Below, one piece after another: positions 47,845 to 59,835 of a DNA stretch of 64,000 nt (its first letter is position 1; each line of letters starts with the position of its first letter). The stretch spans positions 9,428,501 to 9,492,500 of the forward strand of contig NC_088311.1 of the NCBI RefSeq assembly GCF_910592395.1. Reading direction: 5' to 3'. Origin of the DNA: Lineus longissimus (lineage: Eukaryota; Nemertea; Pilidiophora; Heteronemertea; Lineidae). The position numbers and the translations under genes are program-made. Below the pieces are notes generated by a model, which saw only the letters and a list, made by a program, of their open reading frames with translations, was not told where the DNA came from and searched no databases.

Positions 47845-48879
47845 TCATTTGCGAGTAATATTTAATATTCGGCAAAATGTCCGCCGGAAACTACGTCCTG
47901 TAAGAAAATAAATGAAGAAATTAACAAATGAATTCAAGTTATTCAAAAAATATGAGGTTTCCCTGACAACGAATGCGACTTCCATTTGCAGTACAAAAAC
48001 GTTTGAATGATCAGCAATAAGTTTTACTATTTGATATACGCCACCTGGCGTCTCCAGCAAAACAAACACCACCACGACGGCCATGACACGAACTGTTGTT
48101 GATCTCATCTGGTCGTTCACGTGCCTCACGTTACGAGAAAGATTTTTATCATTTGCTCGTTTCAAGGTGCGAAGTATGACAAAGGTAATTACTATAAGGG
48201 TTATATTTGGTAGCAATGAATTAATAAGAGTGTGGAGTATAAGGATGTAAATTGCTAGGAAATATGGATTCAACAAGAAATCCGTTTGTACGAGCGAAGG
48301 TTTTTGAGTTCCAGTACATTTATCAAACATGAATGAAGGTTCAAAGCAAAACATAAGCGGAATACGGTAGAGGAAAGATGAAATGAAGACAGTACAAATG
48401 GCGAAGCAGGCCCTTCTCTTAGTGCAAATAAGAGAAACTTTCAGAGGCATCCGTACAGCCACAAAGCGCTCTATAGCCATACAGATTGTTAGATAAATCG
48501 ACGTGGTTTTAGCGAACCATACGAACATATACAAGTAGGAAGCTGCTTTTTCGTAAAATTCCCTATACTGAACGAATGCACCAAAATAGTAGTTTATTAC
48601 CGGGAACGTATTATCTAGAATGTATGCGATTAACACGAGATTATCAGCGACTGCAAGTGCTACCAGTAACACTGACGTTGATGTAAAGGGTCGCTCCTTT
48701 GAAATGACAAGGATGGCCAGACTGTTGCCGAGCAAACCGAAAAAGCCGATGAAAATCAGTAGCGGGACATTGAGTATAAAGTCAATCCATGTTGTGATGT
48801 CCCGATTAATGTAAGAGATTTTGTAGAAGCTACATTGTTTTGTCTCCCTGGAGAATGTGGTCAACTGGTCTACGTGCAT
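47845..48879 (-). CDS. Rhodopsin-family GPCR, tandem copy 4
   Basis: This intact 344-residue sister of the 13240 gene has about a dozen differences, including PSLVQTDF versus PFRVQTDF in the second extracellular loop and YQIVKLIADH versus YQILNLIADH in the third. It shares the RMPLKVSL second intracellular loop, which defines a subgroup with 13240. Flanks are also near-identical for several kilobases, so exchange between the two units is possible. Confidence 0.88.
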   Translation of the reverse strand: MHVDQLTTFSRETKQCSFYKISYINRDITTWIDFILNVPLLIFIGFFGLLGNSLAILVISKERPFTSTSVLLVALAVADNLVLIAYILDNTFPVINYYFGAFVQYREFYEKAASYLYMFVWFAKTTSIYLTICMAIERFVAVRMPLKVSLICTKRRACFAICTVFISSFLYRIPLMFCFEPSFMFDKCTGTQKPSLVQTDFLLNPYFLAIYILILHTLINSLLPNITLIVITFVILRTLKRANDKNLSRNVRHVNDQMRSTTVRVMAVVVVFVLLETPGGVYQIVKLIADHSNVFVLQMEVAFVVRETSYFLNNLNSFVNFFIYFLTGRSFRRTFCRILNITRK

Positions 48880-51642
48880 CGTCTTTGCAATGGTATGTAC
48901 TACACTTCACGCAAGAAGCTCTCTTCTGTGAGTTCTGATCGTGTGAATCTGTATGTGAACTTGAAAGGAAAAGATGCATTGGGTGCTATGAAAAGTTCTG
49001 TACACAATCAGACGAACCGGTATTAACGTATGCTGGTATGACGTTGGCCACACTAGTTTCATAATGCTAACCTCAACGATAACAATTCAACGATTCTTTT
49101 AGTGTTTTGTTGTTATCGTCAACGCTGGCATTTCATCATGGCAACTTCTCGAACTCTCCCGCGACGATTGGCTAAAATGATACTTGGTGGCAGGTTAAAT
49201 AATGTTGCGATTCGTATCAGACGCGTCTTTTCAGACGGTTAATTTAGGCATTTACCATAATGTAACCGGAAGCAATACAGCTTGGTCATTATATGAGCAC
49301 TAATCGGTAACATCCCTGTGTGCCACTTTCTTTAGTAGCATCACTTCTCTCTGACGGCCGGTGCAATGCTTTTGATTTTTTCAACTCTTGACCGGTACCT
49401 GTTTGTCACTCTTTCCTAAAGTTCTATCTAGCTGTATATATTATTGTTGGAAACGCCGAGATATAGGAAACATCAAACAACCCAACGGTCACCGTCCTAC
49501 CCCCTCACGATATCAGTTGGAAGTTACTGATGTCCCCTATATTGCTCTCTTTTGTGTCATAACTACAAAGTGTGCCGTCGTCGATGACTTTTTCCTTTTG
49601 GTGTAGGCAGTGAACTAAAACAAATCACAGTATTGAAGGCGTTCTGTCTTGTAATATCTGATGAACTCACCAAAAGTAGCATAAAAATATTCTCCCTGAA
49701 TCATAGCGAATCGCATACCGGTATGCATAAATGTTCGATCATAGGTGGATTTAGCATGCCCGAGTGCGTTCACTTCAAAGGATTGTACTGGGACACTTCC
49801 TAATCAGTCTCGTCGTCTATATCTGGGGCAGTTGTTATCTCTAGCGCCAGACAGCCTCCCACTCCATATGGCAGTGTGACAGTGCCTATGGTTCAAGTCA
49901 ATTTTCTGATGAGAACGCGATCATCGGTCCCGGTGCTGAAGGACATTGGGCAACACAAATTTGTAAATTGAGATGACTATTGACAAAGACATTAATAGAA
50001 ATAAAACCCTATATCCCGGAGGGCCGAATTGCTTTCCAGCCCCGAGGGACTTCGATGGAGCACGAGCTAGCGTAATGATGTTTGGATTGGTATCTCACAT
50101 TACATGTTATACAGCATATCCTAGAAAATAAACGTTGAACGACAAAACATCTACATGTATATTGTAGACAGGATTGGTCGATTCATTTTGGTGGGATAGG
50201 AAGAAACGTCTCGTTTTATGCATCCTTTAAAATTGACCAAAGTTAAGCGTAAGTTGCACAATATCAACATGCAGCTAAATTAATCCGCATCTGCGAAGTA
50301 GGGGCATCCAATGTCTACGGGCATCACATTTCATCACACTGCATGGATGTTCTTTATTGTGCCTGATACAGCGCGGAGAAGCGATGCAGGAATCAAGAAA
50401 ATGTGTTTAGAATCAATTAAACTTAGTCATTCAAATGACAAATTGTGTACACAATATCTACAAAGGTTGATAAAATCAGGCAGCAGCAATACATACAATC
50501 AAAGCATGAATTCGACATTGTTCAAATGGTGATATGATTAAAACTATTCGATGCATTTACATTTAAAGAACACTGCATTCATATGGTTTATCATTTATAT
50601 ACGGTCAGCGGGATTATCAGCAAACTACTTCATAGAACACAAATGGTACAATATGGTTAAAGGCTACTTTTGCCTGAGGAGTATGAATCAAAAGTCCCCA
50701 AGAATCAACACAAATTCTAAACATATCGGTTCACATTCGCCATTCAAATTTGAAACATCTGTCTAGGAGTGTTTTTCTGGAAATAGATTTGTGCGAAAAG
50801 TACACAACGGCGCATGTCGTTGTTTATTTCATCGATGAACAACTCCCTGTCAATTGGTTAGCATGTGTGAAATGCTGAACGTTCGATTACGTGTCACCAC
50901 AGTTAGATCTAGATATTTACGTGAACTCCCCGATCTAGCTATACACTGTGGGACATGTATCTCCATGGCACAACACGTACAGTCGAATCGACGAATGTTG
51001 AGGGTTTTCGCCTGAACTGGCGGACTACTCACCGAAATTGGCGACAACTGGCTGATCGGGTATCTTCCTAACTGGTTGGTTTGAAGGGCCATAGGCATTT
51101 TTGAGGCCATATCATCACCAAGCTCCCCTATGCCCAGCCACCTTCCATCGTACAGTAATAGATCCCATCGTTGAATTGCCAAACAAAATGAAAACGAAAA
51201 ATCAAAATCTGACCGCTTTATCACTCTATTAGGATTTCACTCCAGACTGGGTCATGTGGACTGTCGTACATCAATCATCTTTGTGCGAGTCGATGCATTG
51301 ACGACGCATTGCGCGGATTCTCAATTAGAAATATAGAATGAAATGTGTAACACTTGCAGGAAAAAAGTTTACTGTATAAAATGAAACAGGAGAGGAGCAA
51401 GCATACTGAAGTAAAAAGTCTGCCGTCTTCTTCTTAATGTTTCATGATGACCGCTCGTTTGAACCTTGAACCAAGATCAACTTCCATGTACCAGGCCCAG
51501 TGCATAAAGGAGTTGTATGATGGGTTCCGCGGATCTGTGTTGACGTTCTAAATTTCAGCCTGGTAGCAAAATGGATGACATCAGTCGAGGAATGTAACTA
51601 TATCAAGTGAAAGTCCAATGCTTTGAATGTATTCATGTTTAA
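48880..51642. other. 5' flank of GPCR copy 4 and 3' flank of copy 5
   Basis: This unit DNA matches 14275-16911 and continues to the TTAA at 51639-51642, where the Kolobok-like element is inserted. No gene was recognised. Confidence 0.65.
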
Positions 51643-51877
51643 AGGCCATATATCAAGGTTTGAAAACATGCTTGATACTCATGAAATATGTTGAGGGTTA
51701 AAAAAACAAGATCCCAGACATTAAAAAAATTCTAATAATAAAGTCATTATTTAGTTATTTCAATTTTCAATTTTAAACTATTTGAATTTCCCACCACACA
51801 CAACTTTAGATTAGTTCCACATGTGTCCGCTAGGGATTTTTTGATGACGTAGATCAGGTCAGTCAGAACAAAGCAAG

Positions 51878-52030
51878 ATGGCTTCCGCATACAGTTCAGA
51901 GAGTGAGAGCAGTGAATTTGAGGATGTTTTGGTCGATACAGAAGGATATTTAAACGTTGAGCCGTACATGTTCGAGCCATTAATATCACTAGATCATAAT
52001 GAGAGTGATCATTCGGACGAAAGTGATTAG
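51878..52030 (+). CDS. Short Ser/Glu-rich ORF, possible start of a P2X7-like transposon protein
   Basis: This 50-residue ORF starts MASAYSSESESSEFEDV, then has EPYMFEPLIS and an acidic end. The FEP motif after an acidic Ser-rich start resembles the beginning of the P2X7-like cysteine-rich proteins carried by some transposons. A stretch further on (52034-52249, another frame) has CRCITCMIFEQ and more Cys residues, which could be the decayed remainder. Weak; probably a remnant. Confidence 0.35.
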   Translation: MASAYSSESESSEFEDVLVDTEGYLNVEPYMFEPLISLDHNESDHSDESD

Positions 52031-52424
52031 AATTTGTGGTTAATCAATTTGCATGGCAGACCTGCCGATATAGCAAAGAAGACATTGATAGACGGTTGCA
52101 GATGCATAACATGTATGATTTTTGAACAGACTAATGTTGCACAATATTGTTTCGCCTCGTCTGTGTTGTATCGCCAGTTATGTCATGACGCTGAACTACT
52201 ATTGAAAAGTGACGGTATTATGCACAATCATCTTGACGTGACGATATAATGCCGTGCAACGTTAGATAGGCCTAGATGTCAGATGACAATAATCTGTCAT
52301 TGACAGTGGCTGTCACTGACACTGACCTGTGTCGCTGTCACCTTGTTATGGCTGGAACACAAGAAGACACTATGCGGTATCACAGGCCCCAATAGGGCCT
52401 CCACATTATGTATAACAACCGACC

Positions 52425-52730
52425 TCAGCAGCCTCGGGCATTAAATGCAATTGACATGGTTGGAACAGCTGTTTTTAACAAGTGGCATTTAATATTCAGT
52501 TGGATGCAGATATCCGGCTTCATGTGATGATCCATATCGATAAAGTGATCACTGCAAAGTTTGGCCGAAGGCCCAGGCTTCCAACACTCCAAACGTTTGC
52601 ACTTCCGAATCCACAGCTTCCTCCTCTCTCGTTCAACTGGCTTTGGAAATTCATGAAAATGGGTCCCATCCGTCATTCGATTGTTCTTTGTGCTATCCTT
52701 GACACAATTCGGAGCCACACAATACACCAT
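52425..52730 (-). CDS. THAP-domain protein, N-terminal fragment
   Basis: This 101-residue ORF starts MVYCVAPNCVKDS. The THAP zinc finger is recognisable through Cys4 and Cys9, the Trp and Pro of CWKPGPSAKLCSDHF (third Cys and His) and the closing AVPTM that matches the AVPTIF box. The reading frame ends shortly after the domain, where a transposase catalytic region would normally follow. In Kolobok and P-like elements the THAP finger binds the element ends. Here it probably remains from a truncated transposase. Confidence 0.75.
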   Translation of the reverse strand: MVYCVAPNCVKDSTKNNRMTDGTHFHEFPKPVERERRKLWIRKCKRLECWKPGPSAKLCSDHFIDMDHHMKPDICIQLNIKCHLLKTAVPTMSIAFNARGC

Positions 52731-53235
52731 AGTGAATGAAACACATTACTTCCAGGTGTGCATAATTCATTAAGGCCCTCCTGCTTTTATGATTGCATGA
52801 CATGTACAGATAACCTGATCTACATCACAACTTTTGCTGAACCCGCCGCCTGGCTCTAACAAGCCAGTTGCTAGCCTGATTAGGTAATCAAGTTGTCAAA
52901 CACATAATTGGCTATATCTTCAAAATGGATGGAGCTAATTGCATTTGGTTTTCTGTATTGTATAAAGTGTTAGGTACACTTTTGAAATCGTCTTACAGCA
53001 GAAAATGGCAAAAAACCTTGATATATGGCCTTTAATTGCCTCCACCGAACAGCGGCCATGCGGGTAATTTCAAACGGTTGGTGCTGGTTTGCGTTCTCTT
53101 CAACCATCTCGATAACATTCACATTTAAAATGGCTGCCTATACGGACACGGCGTTCACTCAGACAACGATGTTGCACTAGTCAGTTCTACAACAATTTTC
53201 AGTGTTGCAACAAACTTAGTTACTGAGCAATAATT

Positions 53236-54270
53236 TCATTTGCAAGTAATATTGAATATTCGGCAAAACGTCCGCCGGAAACTACGTCCAGTAAGAAAAT
53301 AAATGAAGAAATTAACAAATGAATTCAAGTTATTCAAAAAATATGAGGTTTCCCTGACGACGAATTCGACTTCCATTTGCAGTACAAAAATATTTGAATG
53401 ATCAGCAATAAGGGCTAGTATTTGATATACGCCACCTGGCGTCTCCAGCAAAACAAACACCACCACGACGGCCATGACACGAACTGTTGTAGATCTCATC
53501 TGGTCGTTCACGTGCCTCACGTTACGAGAAAGATTTTTATCATTTGCTCGTTTCAAAGTGCGAAGTATGACAAAGGTAATTACTATAAGGGTTATATTAG
53601 GTAGCAATGAATTAATAAGAGTGTGGAGTATAAGAATGTAAATCGCTAGGAAATATGGATTCAAGTAGAAATCCGTTTGTACGCGCGAAGGTTTTTGAGT
53701 TCCAGTACATTTATCAAACACGAATGACGGTTCAAAGCAAAACATCAGCGGAATACGGTAGAGGAAAGATGAAATGAAGACAGTACAAATGGCGAGGCAG
53801 GCCCTTCTCTTAGTGCAAATCAGAGCAGCTTTCAGTGGTATGCACACAGCCACAAAACGCTCTATAGCCATACAGATTGTTAGATAAATCGACGTGGTTT
53901 TAGCGAACCATACGAACATATACAAGTAGGAAATAGCTTTTTCGTAAAATTCCCTATACGGAACGAATGCACCAAAATAGTAGTTTATTACTGGAAAAGT
54001 ACGATATAGAATGTTTGCGATTAACACGAGGTTATCAGCGACCGCAAGTGCTACCAGTAACACTGACGTTGATGTAAAGGGTCGCTCCTTTGAAATGACA
54101 AGGATGGCCAGACTGTTGCCGAGCAAACCGAAAAAACCGATAAAAATCAGTAGCGGGACATTGAGTATAAACTCAATCCATGTTGTGATGTCCTGATTAA
54201 TGTTAGAAATTTTGTAGAAGCTACATTGTTTTTCCTCTCTTGAGAATGTGGTCAACTGGTCTACGTGCAT
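53236..54270 (-). CDS. Rhodopsin-family GPCR, tandem copy 5
   Basis: This intact 344-residue copy is the sister of the deleted remnant at 16912-17113; the two share the CTTTGCAATGATATG leader variant. Features particular to it are VPYREF before helix 3, PSRVQTDFYLN in the second extracellular loop and ITCK at the C-terminus instead of ITRK. The ERF and LLETP motifs and the missing helix 3 Cys are as in its paralogues. The 3' flank is interrupted by the Kolobok-like element about 200 bp beyond the stop. Confidence 0.88.
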   Translation of the reverse strand: MHVDQLTTFSREEKQCSFYKISNINQDITTWIEFILNVPLLIFIGFFGLLGNSLAILVISKERPFTSTSVLLVALAVADNLVLIANILYRTFPVINYYFGAFVPYREFYEKAISYLYMFVWFAKTTSIYLTICMAIERFVAVCIPLKAALICTKRRACLAICTVFISSFLYRIPLMFCFEPSFVFDKCTGTQKPSRVQTDFYLNPYFLAIYILILHTLINSLLPNITLIVITFVILRTLKRANDKNLSRNVRHVNDQMRSTTVRVMAVVVVFVLLETPGGVYQILALIADHSNIFVLQMEVEFVVRETSYFLNNLNSFVNFFIYFLTGRSFRRTFCRIFNITCK

Positions 54271-55666
54271 CTTTGCAATGATATGTACTACACTTCACGC
54301 AAGTAGCTCTCTTCTGTAACCTCCAGTCGGGTGAATCTGCATGTGAAAAAGGAAAGGAAAAGATGCTTACCTTACAATGATTACCTCAACTATAACAATT
54401 CAACGATTTTTTTAGTGTCCTTAAGAATTTTCAAAAGTTGTTATCGTCAACGCTGGCCATTTATCATCGCAATTTCTCGAAATCTCTCACGCCGGGACGA
54501 TTGGCTATTAAGTGATCCTTGGTGGCAGTTTGAAGTTGCGATTCGTATAAGACGCGTCTTTTTAGACGGTTAATCAGGCATTTACCAGAATATGCCCATA
54601 CCACTTCCTCACTATCTGAGCGCCCTTCGGTAACATCGCTGAGCCACTTTACATAAAGTTACATCACTTCTCTCTGAGGGCCAGTGCAATGTTTTTGAGT
54701 GTTTTATCTTCGGACCGTTTCCACTATTGCCATTGCTAAGTAAACGCCACGTGTCGTCGATGGTTATTTCGTTTATGTCTAGGTAGTGCAGCAGAAACAA
54801 AACGTTCTGTCTTGTACTATCTGATCTCACCAAAAAAGCAGAAAATTATTCTCCCTGAATCATAGCGAATCGCGCACTGGTATGCATAAATGGTCGATCA
54901 CCGGCAGATTTAGCATGCTCGACTGCGTTCACTTCAAAGGATTGTATTCGGACTTTTCCTAACCAATCTCGTCGTCCATTTGGGGCGGTTGTTACCTTTA
55001 GCGTCAGACAGCCTCCCGCTCAGTATGGCAGCAGTGTGACAGTGCCTATGGTTCAAGTCAATGCGGCGCTGAAGAACCATGGACAACTGAAGTTTGTAAA
55101 TGGAGATGACTGTCGATAAAGAAATTATTGATAATAGGAATAAAACCATATTATACCGGAAGGCAAAATTGCTATACAGCCCCGAGGTAATGTGACGGAG
55201 CACGAGCGAGCGTAATGATGTTTGGATTGGTATCCCACATTACATGTTATAGAGCAGATTCCAGAAAATACACGTTAAATGACAAAACATCTATATTGTA
55301 AATAGGATTGGTCGATTCATTTCGGTTGGATAGAAAGAAAGGTCTCTTTTTTGCGTCCTTTAAAATTGACCAAAGTTAAGCGTAAGTTGCACCATTCAAC
55401 ATGCGCATCTGCGAAGTAGGGGCATCCAAAGTCTAGGGGCATCACACTTCATCACACTGCATGGGATGTTCTTTATTGTGCCGGGGTCAGGGCGGAGAAG
55501 CGATGCAGGAATCAAGTGCACGTTATCTACAAAGGTTGATAAAATAAGGCAGCAGCAATACATACAATCAAAGCATGAATTTGACATTGTTCAAATGGCG
55601 ATATGATTAAAACTATTCGATGCATGTACATTGAAAGTACGCTGCATTCATATGGTTTATCATTTA
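54271..55666. other. 5' flank of GPCR copy 5
   Basis: Unit DNA matching 1-1403 and 17114-18569, with two small private deletions (near 55404 and 55516). No gene was recognised. It ends in the TA target at 55665-55666. Confidence 0.7.
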
Positions 55667-55919
55667 CTGTCTTTTCATCGATAAACCACCGGTTCCTAAT
55701 AGAGAGGTTGAGATGCACAACTGATACCGATACTTAAACTTATCACTTATCGAGATACGTATACGTTCTTACTTATCTCAAATCACCTTGAGAAAACCGA
55801 ACGTATACGTACAACGTATACATATCTTCTATAACTCCTTGTCTCTGATTCGGTGACAATCGTACCGCTCAGCAAATCGCAATAGGTCTTGTATTTTAGA
55901 GGTTGTTCCATTAACCAAA

Positions 55920-56850
55920 ATGGCTGCTGTTAACGATATAATTCTTGGTATTGCGGCTGATGTTCTTAAGCCAGAAGATGCCATGTTACTCATTTTGCAT
56001 GATGATGAAAGAGAGAAACCAAGGCGGTTCGGCGTGTTGCTGCAGGACCTTGATGACGAGACATACCGCCGCATATTTCGCTTCGAGAGGCAGGATGTGG
56101 AGCGGTTGTGCTTGGCCCTCCAAATCCCAGAAATGGTGACGTGCCGAAATGGAACTTCAGTTCATGGTTTAGATGCGTTACATGTTCTGTTGAGACGGCT
56201 TGCCTCCCCGAATCGGTTGATCGATATCTCAATCGACCACTGGAAGACACCAAGTGAGGTATCATACATTGTTAATAGAATGCTTGATCTCATTTATGAT
56301 CAGCACGCCCATCTACCAGGACTGGTTGGCTCCGCCAAGGCTACGGGAGTTTGCCGACGCAATACGAGACAAGGGTGCCCCCCTAGAAAACTGCTGGGGC
56401 TTTATAGACGGAACTGCGCGCGCCATCTGTCGGCCAATTCGAAATCAACGGCAAATGTACAGTGGCCACAAAAGACAGCACTGCTACAAGTTTCAGTCCG
56501 TCTCCGCCCCGAACGGGATGATTGCGAACATGTATGGTCCCGTAGAGGGCCGGCGTCATGATGCCGCAATGCGGAGAATGAGTGGGCTGCTTGACCAGCT
56601 CGAGGCTTAGGATCGTCAAGCTCCTGGGTATATGTTATATGGTGATCGAGCCTACCCGATTCGCCCCTATGTGTTGAAGCCGTTCGGAGGAGCTGCACTG
56701 AACGACCAGGAGGCCGAATTTAACAGGAGGATGTCCCGGCTCCGAGTCTCTGTGGAATGGACATTTGGGAAGATCATTTCGAATTTCGCATTTCTGGACT
56801 TTAAAAAAATCAAAAGTTGTAACTCCAGCCAGTCGCCAAATATTATATAG
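55920..56850 (+). pseudogene. Harbinger DDE transposase with frameshift and stop (copy 3)
   Basis: It has the same two-frame structure as copy 2: N-terminal part from 55920, shared frameshift at about 56305, then the catalytic frame. In addition, TTG has become TAG at 56608-56610 in LEALDRQ, so the second catalytic Asp (YGDRAYP) and the Glu (SVEWTFGK) lie in a separate frame segment from 56632. It also shares the missing A near the end with copy 2, which makes copies 2 and 3 closer to each other than to copy 1. Confidence 0.85.
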
Positions 56851-57327
56851 TTGCTGTGATCCTCACTAACTGCCACACCTGTTTATATGGAAGTCAAACG
56901 GGGAGTTTTTTTGGACTTCAGCCCCCAACTCTTCAGCAGTATCTGCAACTTAATTGAATGGACGTTCCAGCTGTAGAAACAACGTAACCATGGTAACGAA
57001 TCAGTTAACTTCGACTTGACTTTATTTTTCAGTTAATTTGATCAAAACAGTTGACAAATAAAACTTCACTGTAAAAACTAACCGCCTAAGTTAAACTGTG
57101 GACGGGTGAAAGTTAACAAAACGTAAACATACAAATTTGTGTGGTAAAACATTGTAGTCTACTCATTTCAGGTATTTGATGTACATGTATATCAGGAAGT
57201 ATATGTCGGAAATAAAAAGAGGCCTAAAACAACATGTTGTCGTATATCATCTATGCAATGAGAACCGCCGTCGTTCTTGTTCAAGTTAGTGTTCATTGAT
57301 TCGATGATTAGAAAATCATGGCCCGGA

Positions 57328-58502
57328 TCATTTCTCCATAAACCTCTTCATCATGTCCAACAAAAACTTCTTCTCTTCTCTTTCACTCTCAAGCCTCAGC
57401 CTCCTTTCATCCTTCTCCAAGTCAAATCGAGCAGTATCCAGTTCGAGTTGTTTTTTCTTCAACTCAATCTCCTCCCGCTGCAGCCCTTGGTCTTGCTTAG
57501 ATTTGTCGGCCAAAAAGTCCAGCGCCTTGCTGTTCGTGGTCCTACTCCGCTTAGCCACACTTTCACCATTTTCTTGACCTGAAATTGTAATTAACCTGAA
57601 ATTATTTTTTAAGGGACACGTAGTAGCCAGTAAGGACCAGTCAAATTGAAACTTAAATTGGCAAAAAAACAGACATCATGACCTTTCTTTATAACCATCA
57701 AGATGGTGAGAGACAGAGCGATCCCACCTATGATCTTTAGAATGTATACACTAACCTTCTACTGGGGCTGACAGAGTTTCCATCGCTTTCTTCCGCAGTT
57801 CCTTGGCCTTCGCTTCTCCATCCCCTTTCGCCTGTTTTTTCTGCTTTTGATTCCTATCAGCTTCGTCACGAAGGTCAAGTATTTCCAAGAGAAGTTGTTC
57901 TTTTTCCCCGAATTCATGTTCGACTCCAGACCTGAGAGGAACACAAATGGAAAATATTATTTCATAACCAAGTAGTAGGACCCGCAGCGCCAATCCTTCA
58001 CGTGAAGAAAGGGAATCCGCAGATGTTGATAACTTGACGGCATTACAGTTAGAGAGGTAGGTAGGCCTCGACTTTGATATGAAATTTGGTGGATTGTCGT
58101 CTTTGGTGTGTTTTTTTTTGTTAAACTGAGAGAAAAATTTCCAAGTGAGGAGGAGAAAGAAGTTCCCATGAAAAAAAATGAATAAACCAAAACATCGACA
58201 TCGATAACAGAATGTAATGAAGCATCATCTTGTTATAGCCTACTCATGATGCGGCACACTCACGCTTTCATGTCCTCTTTCTCGGCCTTTTCAAATTTGG
58301 CCAAAAGCAGGAGAGTTCTCTCTCGCACTCGCCGTACACCCACGTCCAATGCTGGTCTTGCATCTGTAGCGGATGCTTTTAATTTTTCCTCCACCGGGAC
58401 CCATGATCCCTCGACGAAAAGGTTCTGGGTGACAACTTCTCTAAGTAACATGATGTCGTCATCTTCTGAAAAGTGTACCCTTTTCTTTCTTTTCTGTGCC
58501 AT
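57328..58502 (-). CDS. Harbinger Myb/SANT-like accessory protein, intact three-exon gene
   Basis: The exons are 58264-58502 (239 bp), 57756-57931 (176 bp) and 57328-57578 (251 bp), which sum to 666 bp, exactly 222 codons with the stop. Splice signals fit: GTGAGT and GTTAGT donors, CTCTCAG and ATTTCAG acceptors. The protein is about 221 residues. It has a basic MAQKRKKRVHF start, a Myb/trihelix-like region (residues about 10-75), a middle acidic/basic helix (EKEQLLLEILDLRDEADRNQKQKKQ), a Ser/Arg patch with AKRSRTTNSK (possible nuclear signal), and a long charged coiled coil ending MMKRFMEK. In this family it binds the element ends and brings the transposase to the nucleus. This is the only intact copy here. 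Confidence 0.78.
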
Positions 58503-59835
58503 TCTGAAATTCAAAACCATCCAAATAATTTGAACCCACCTGTATGGAACCGGAGAAGAAAACGTATAGATCAGCAATCGGCCTACAACATCCGGGCTTC
58601 AATCGGCATCAATCCTCAATCAAAGGAAGAATGCAAGCTAGCTAGCAATCGACGCGCACCTACCGGCATATCAACGAGTTTCATCAATTCAGATAAGGCG
58701 ACGAAGGCCCTTCGCATACCCAATCTACAAATCAAGCATGCTTCGTATTTGAAAAAGCCCTCATATTCACAAAAGCACAATTTTCTGGACGAATTCCTAT
58801 GTTCGTCATGTGCAATAGGAGTCAACGAAAATAGTTAGGGCAGTAAATTGTATATGTTTGGAAGTTAGGACGAGAAAAACAGAATTGTTTGACAACAAAT
58901 CCAATATACTTGCCTGCTTTCCGATGCGTCCACAAACCCTGGACCGAACGTATTGTAACGAGCCTCGTGAGTGATATGCCCACAAAGCGATGACGCATTA
59001 TGCGGGATATTTACACGTCACCATTGCATAAGCGATTTTATAAGTCCCAGTTTTAACTGACCCCACCTTGTCTTGCAGACGCAAAACAGTGAAATATAAC
59101 ATTTTCTGTTGTCCATAATCGTGGTCATGGTTTGTGACAAAAAGCACACCAGTTTGTCTTGAATCATGCATGTCAATCTGCTTATGATTTCCTGCGGCAT
59201 TCCGGGTTGATTTCTCAACTCGGTGCTGTCGAAAAACCTGATTTTTGACAAGGCCCAATCGGCTATTTTTGCCAACTTATCGGGGTGAAATGCCCCCATC
59301 AAATTTGATGACGTATTTCGCAAATTTCATAAGTGATAAGTATAAGTATTGGGATAAGTTGTGGATCTCAACATCACTAATATTCAAGCCAAACCCACCT
59401 TATGATGGTACGTAGTAGAGGATCACAATACACGCATGGTAACGACCAATAGCAGTAGACTGTCAACTTGGAAGGCAGGCCTAGGTTTTAGAGGGGCTGC
59501 TGTATGTTTCGCAGGTGACCTAATAGGGTTGCGTCATTTGTACGGACGAGTGCCGCGGCGTGTCCCACAAATTCAAAATTTAAGTACCTTAAAAAGCGTA
59601 AAAAAGGCATATCAAGGCTTGTTTGCTAAGTGTAATGGATGATTGAAAGGAACTTCGAACAACAATGTCTGGTCCATAGTTTGGAATCCGGGAGAATTAC
59701 CTTAGCATTTTAGTTGGGACAACACGTAGGCCTAAAAGGGCAAAAACTATTGAGTAATCAGTGAGGTTTCAGGCGTATATAAAGTTTGGGTAGTGTCGGA
59801 AACCTCTTCTTGCCTTGCCTACAACTTGTAGAAAT

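Larger units (their letters stand above)
51643..53031. mobile_element. TTAA-target DNA transposon, Kolobok-like, degraded
   Basis: The 1389-bp element has inverted ends AGGCCATATATCAAGGTTT (left, 51643) and the complement (right, ending 53031), flanked by TTAA at 51639-51642 and 53032-53035. The uninterrupted site CATGTTTAATTGCCTCC is seen at about 47636 in the sister unit. TTAA duplications are made by piggyBac and Kolobok elements. A THAP-domain ORF on the minus strand points to Kolobok. No full transposase is present, so it is an internally deleted or non-autonomous copy. Confidence 0.85.
55702..59377. mobile_element. PIF/Harbinger element, full length (copy 3)
   Basis: At 3676 bp it is the same length as copy 2. 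TAATA flanks it at 55697-55701 and 59378-59382. Transposase broken, Myb-like gene intact. Confidence 0.88.
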
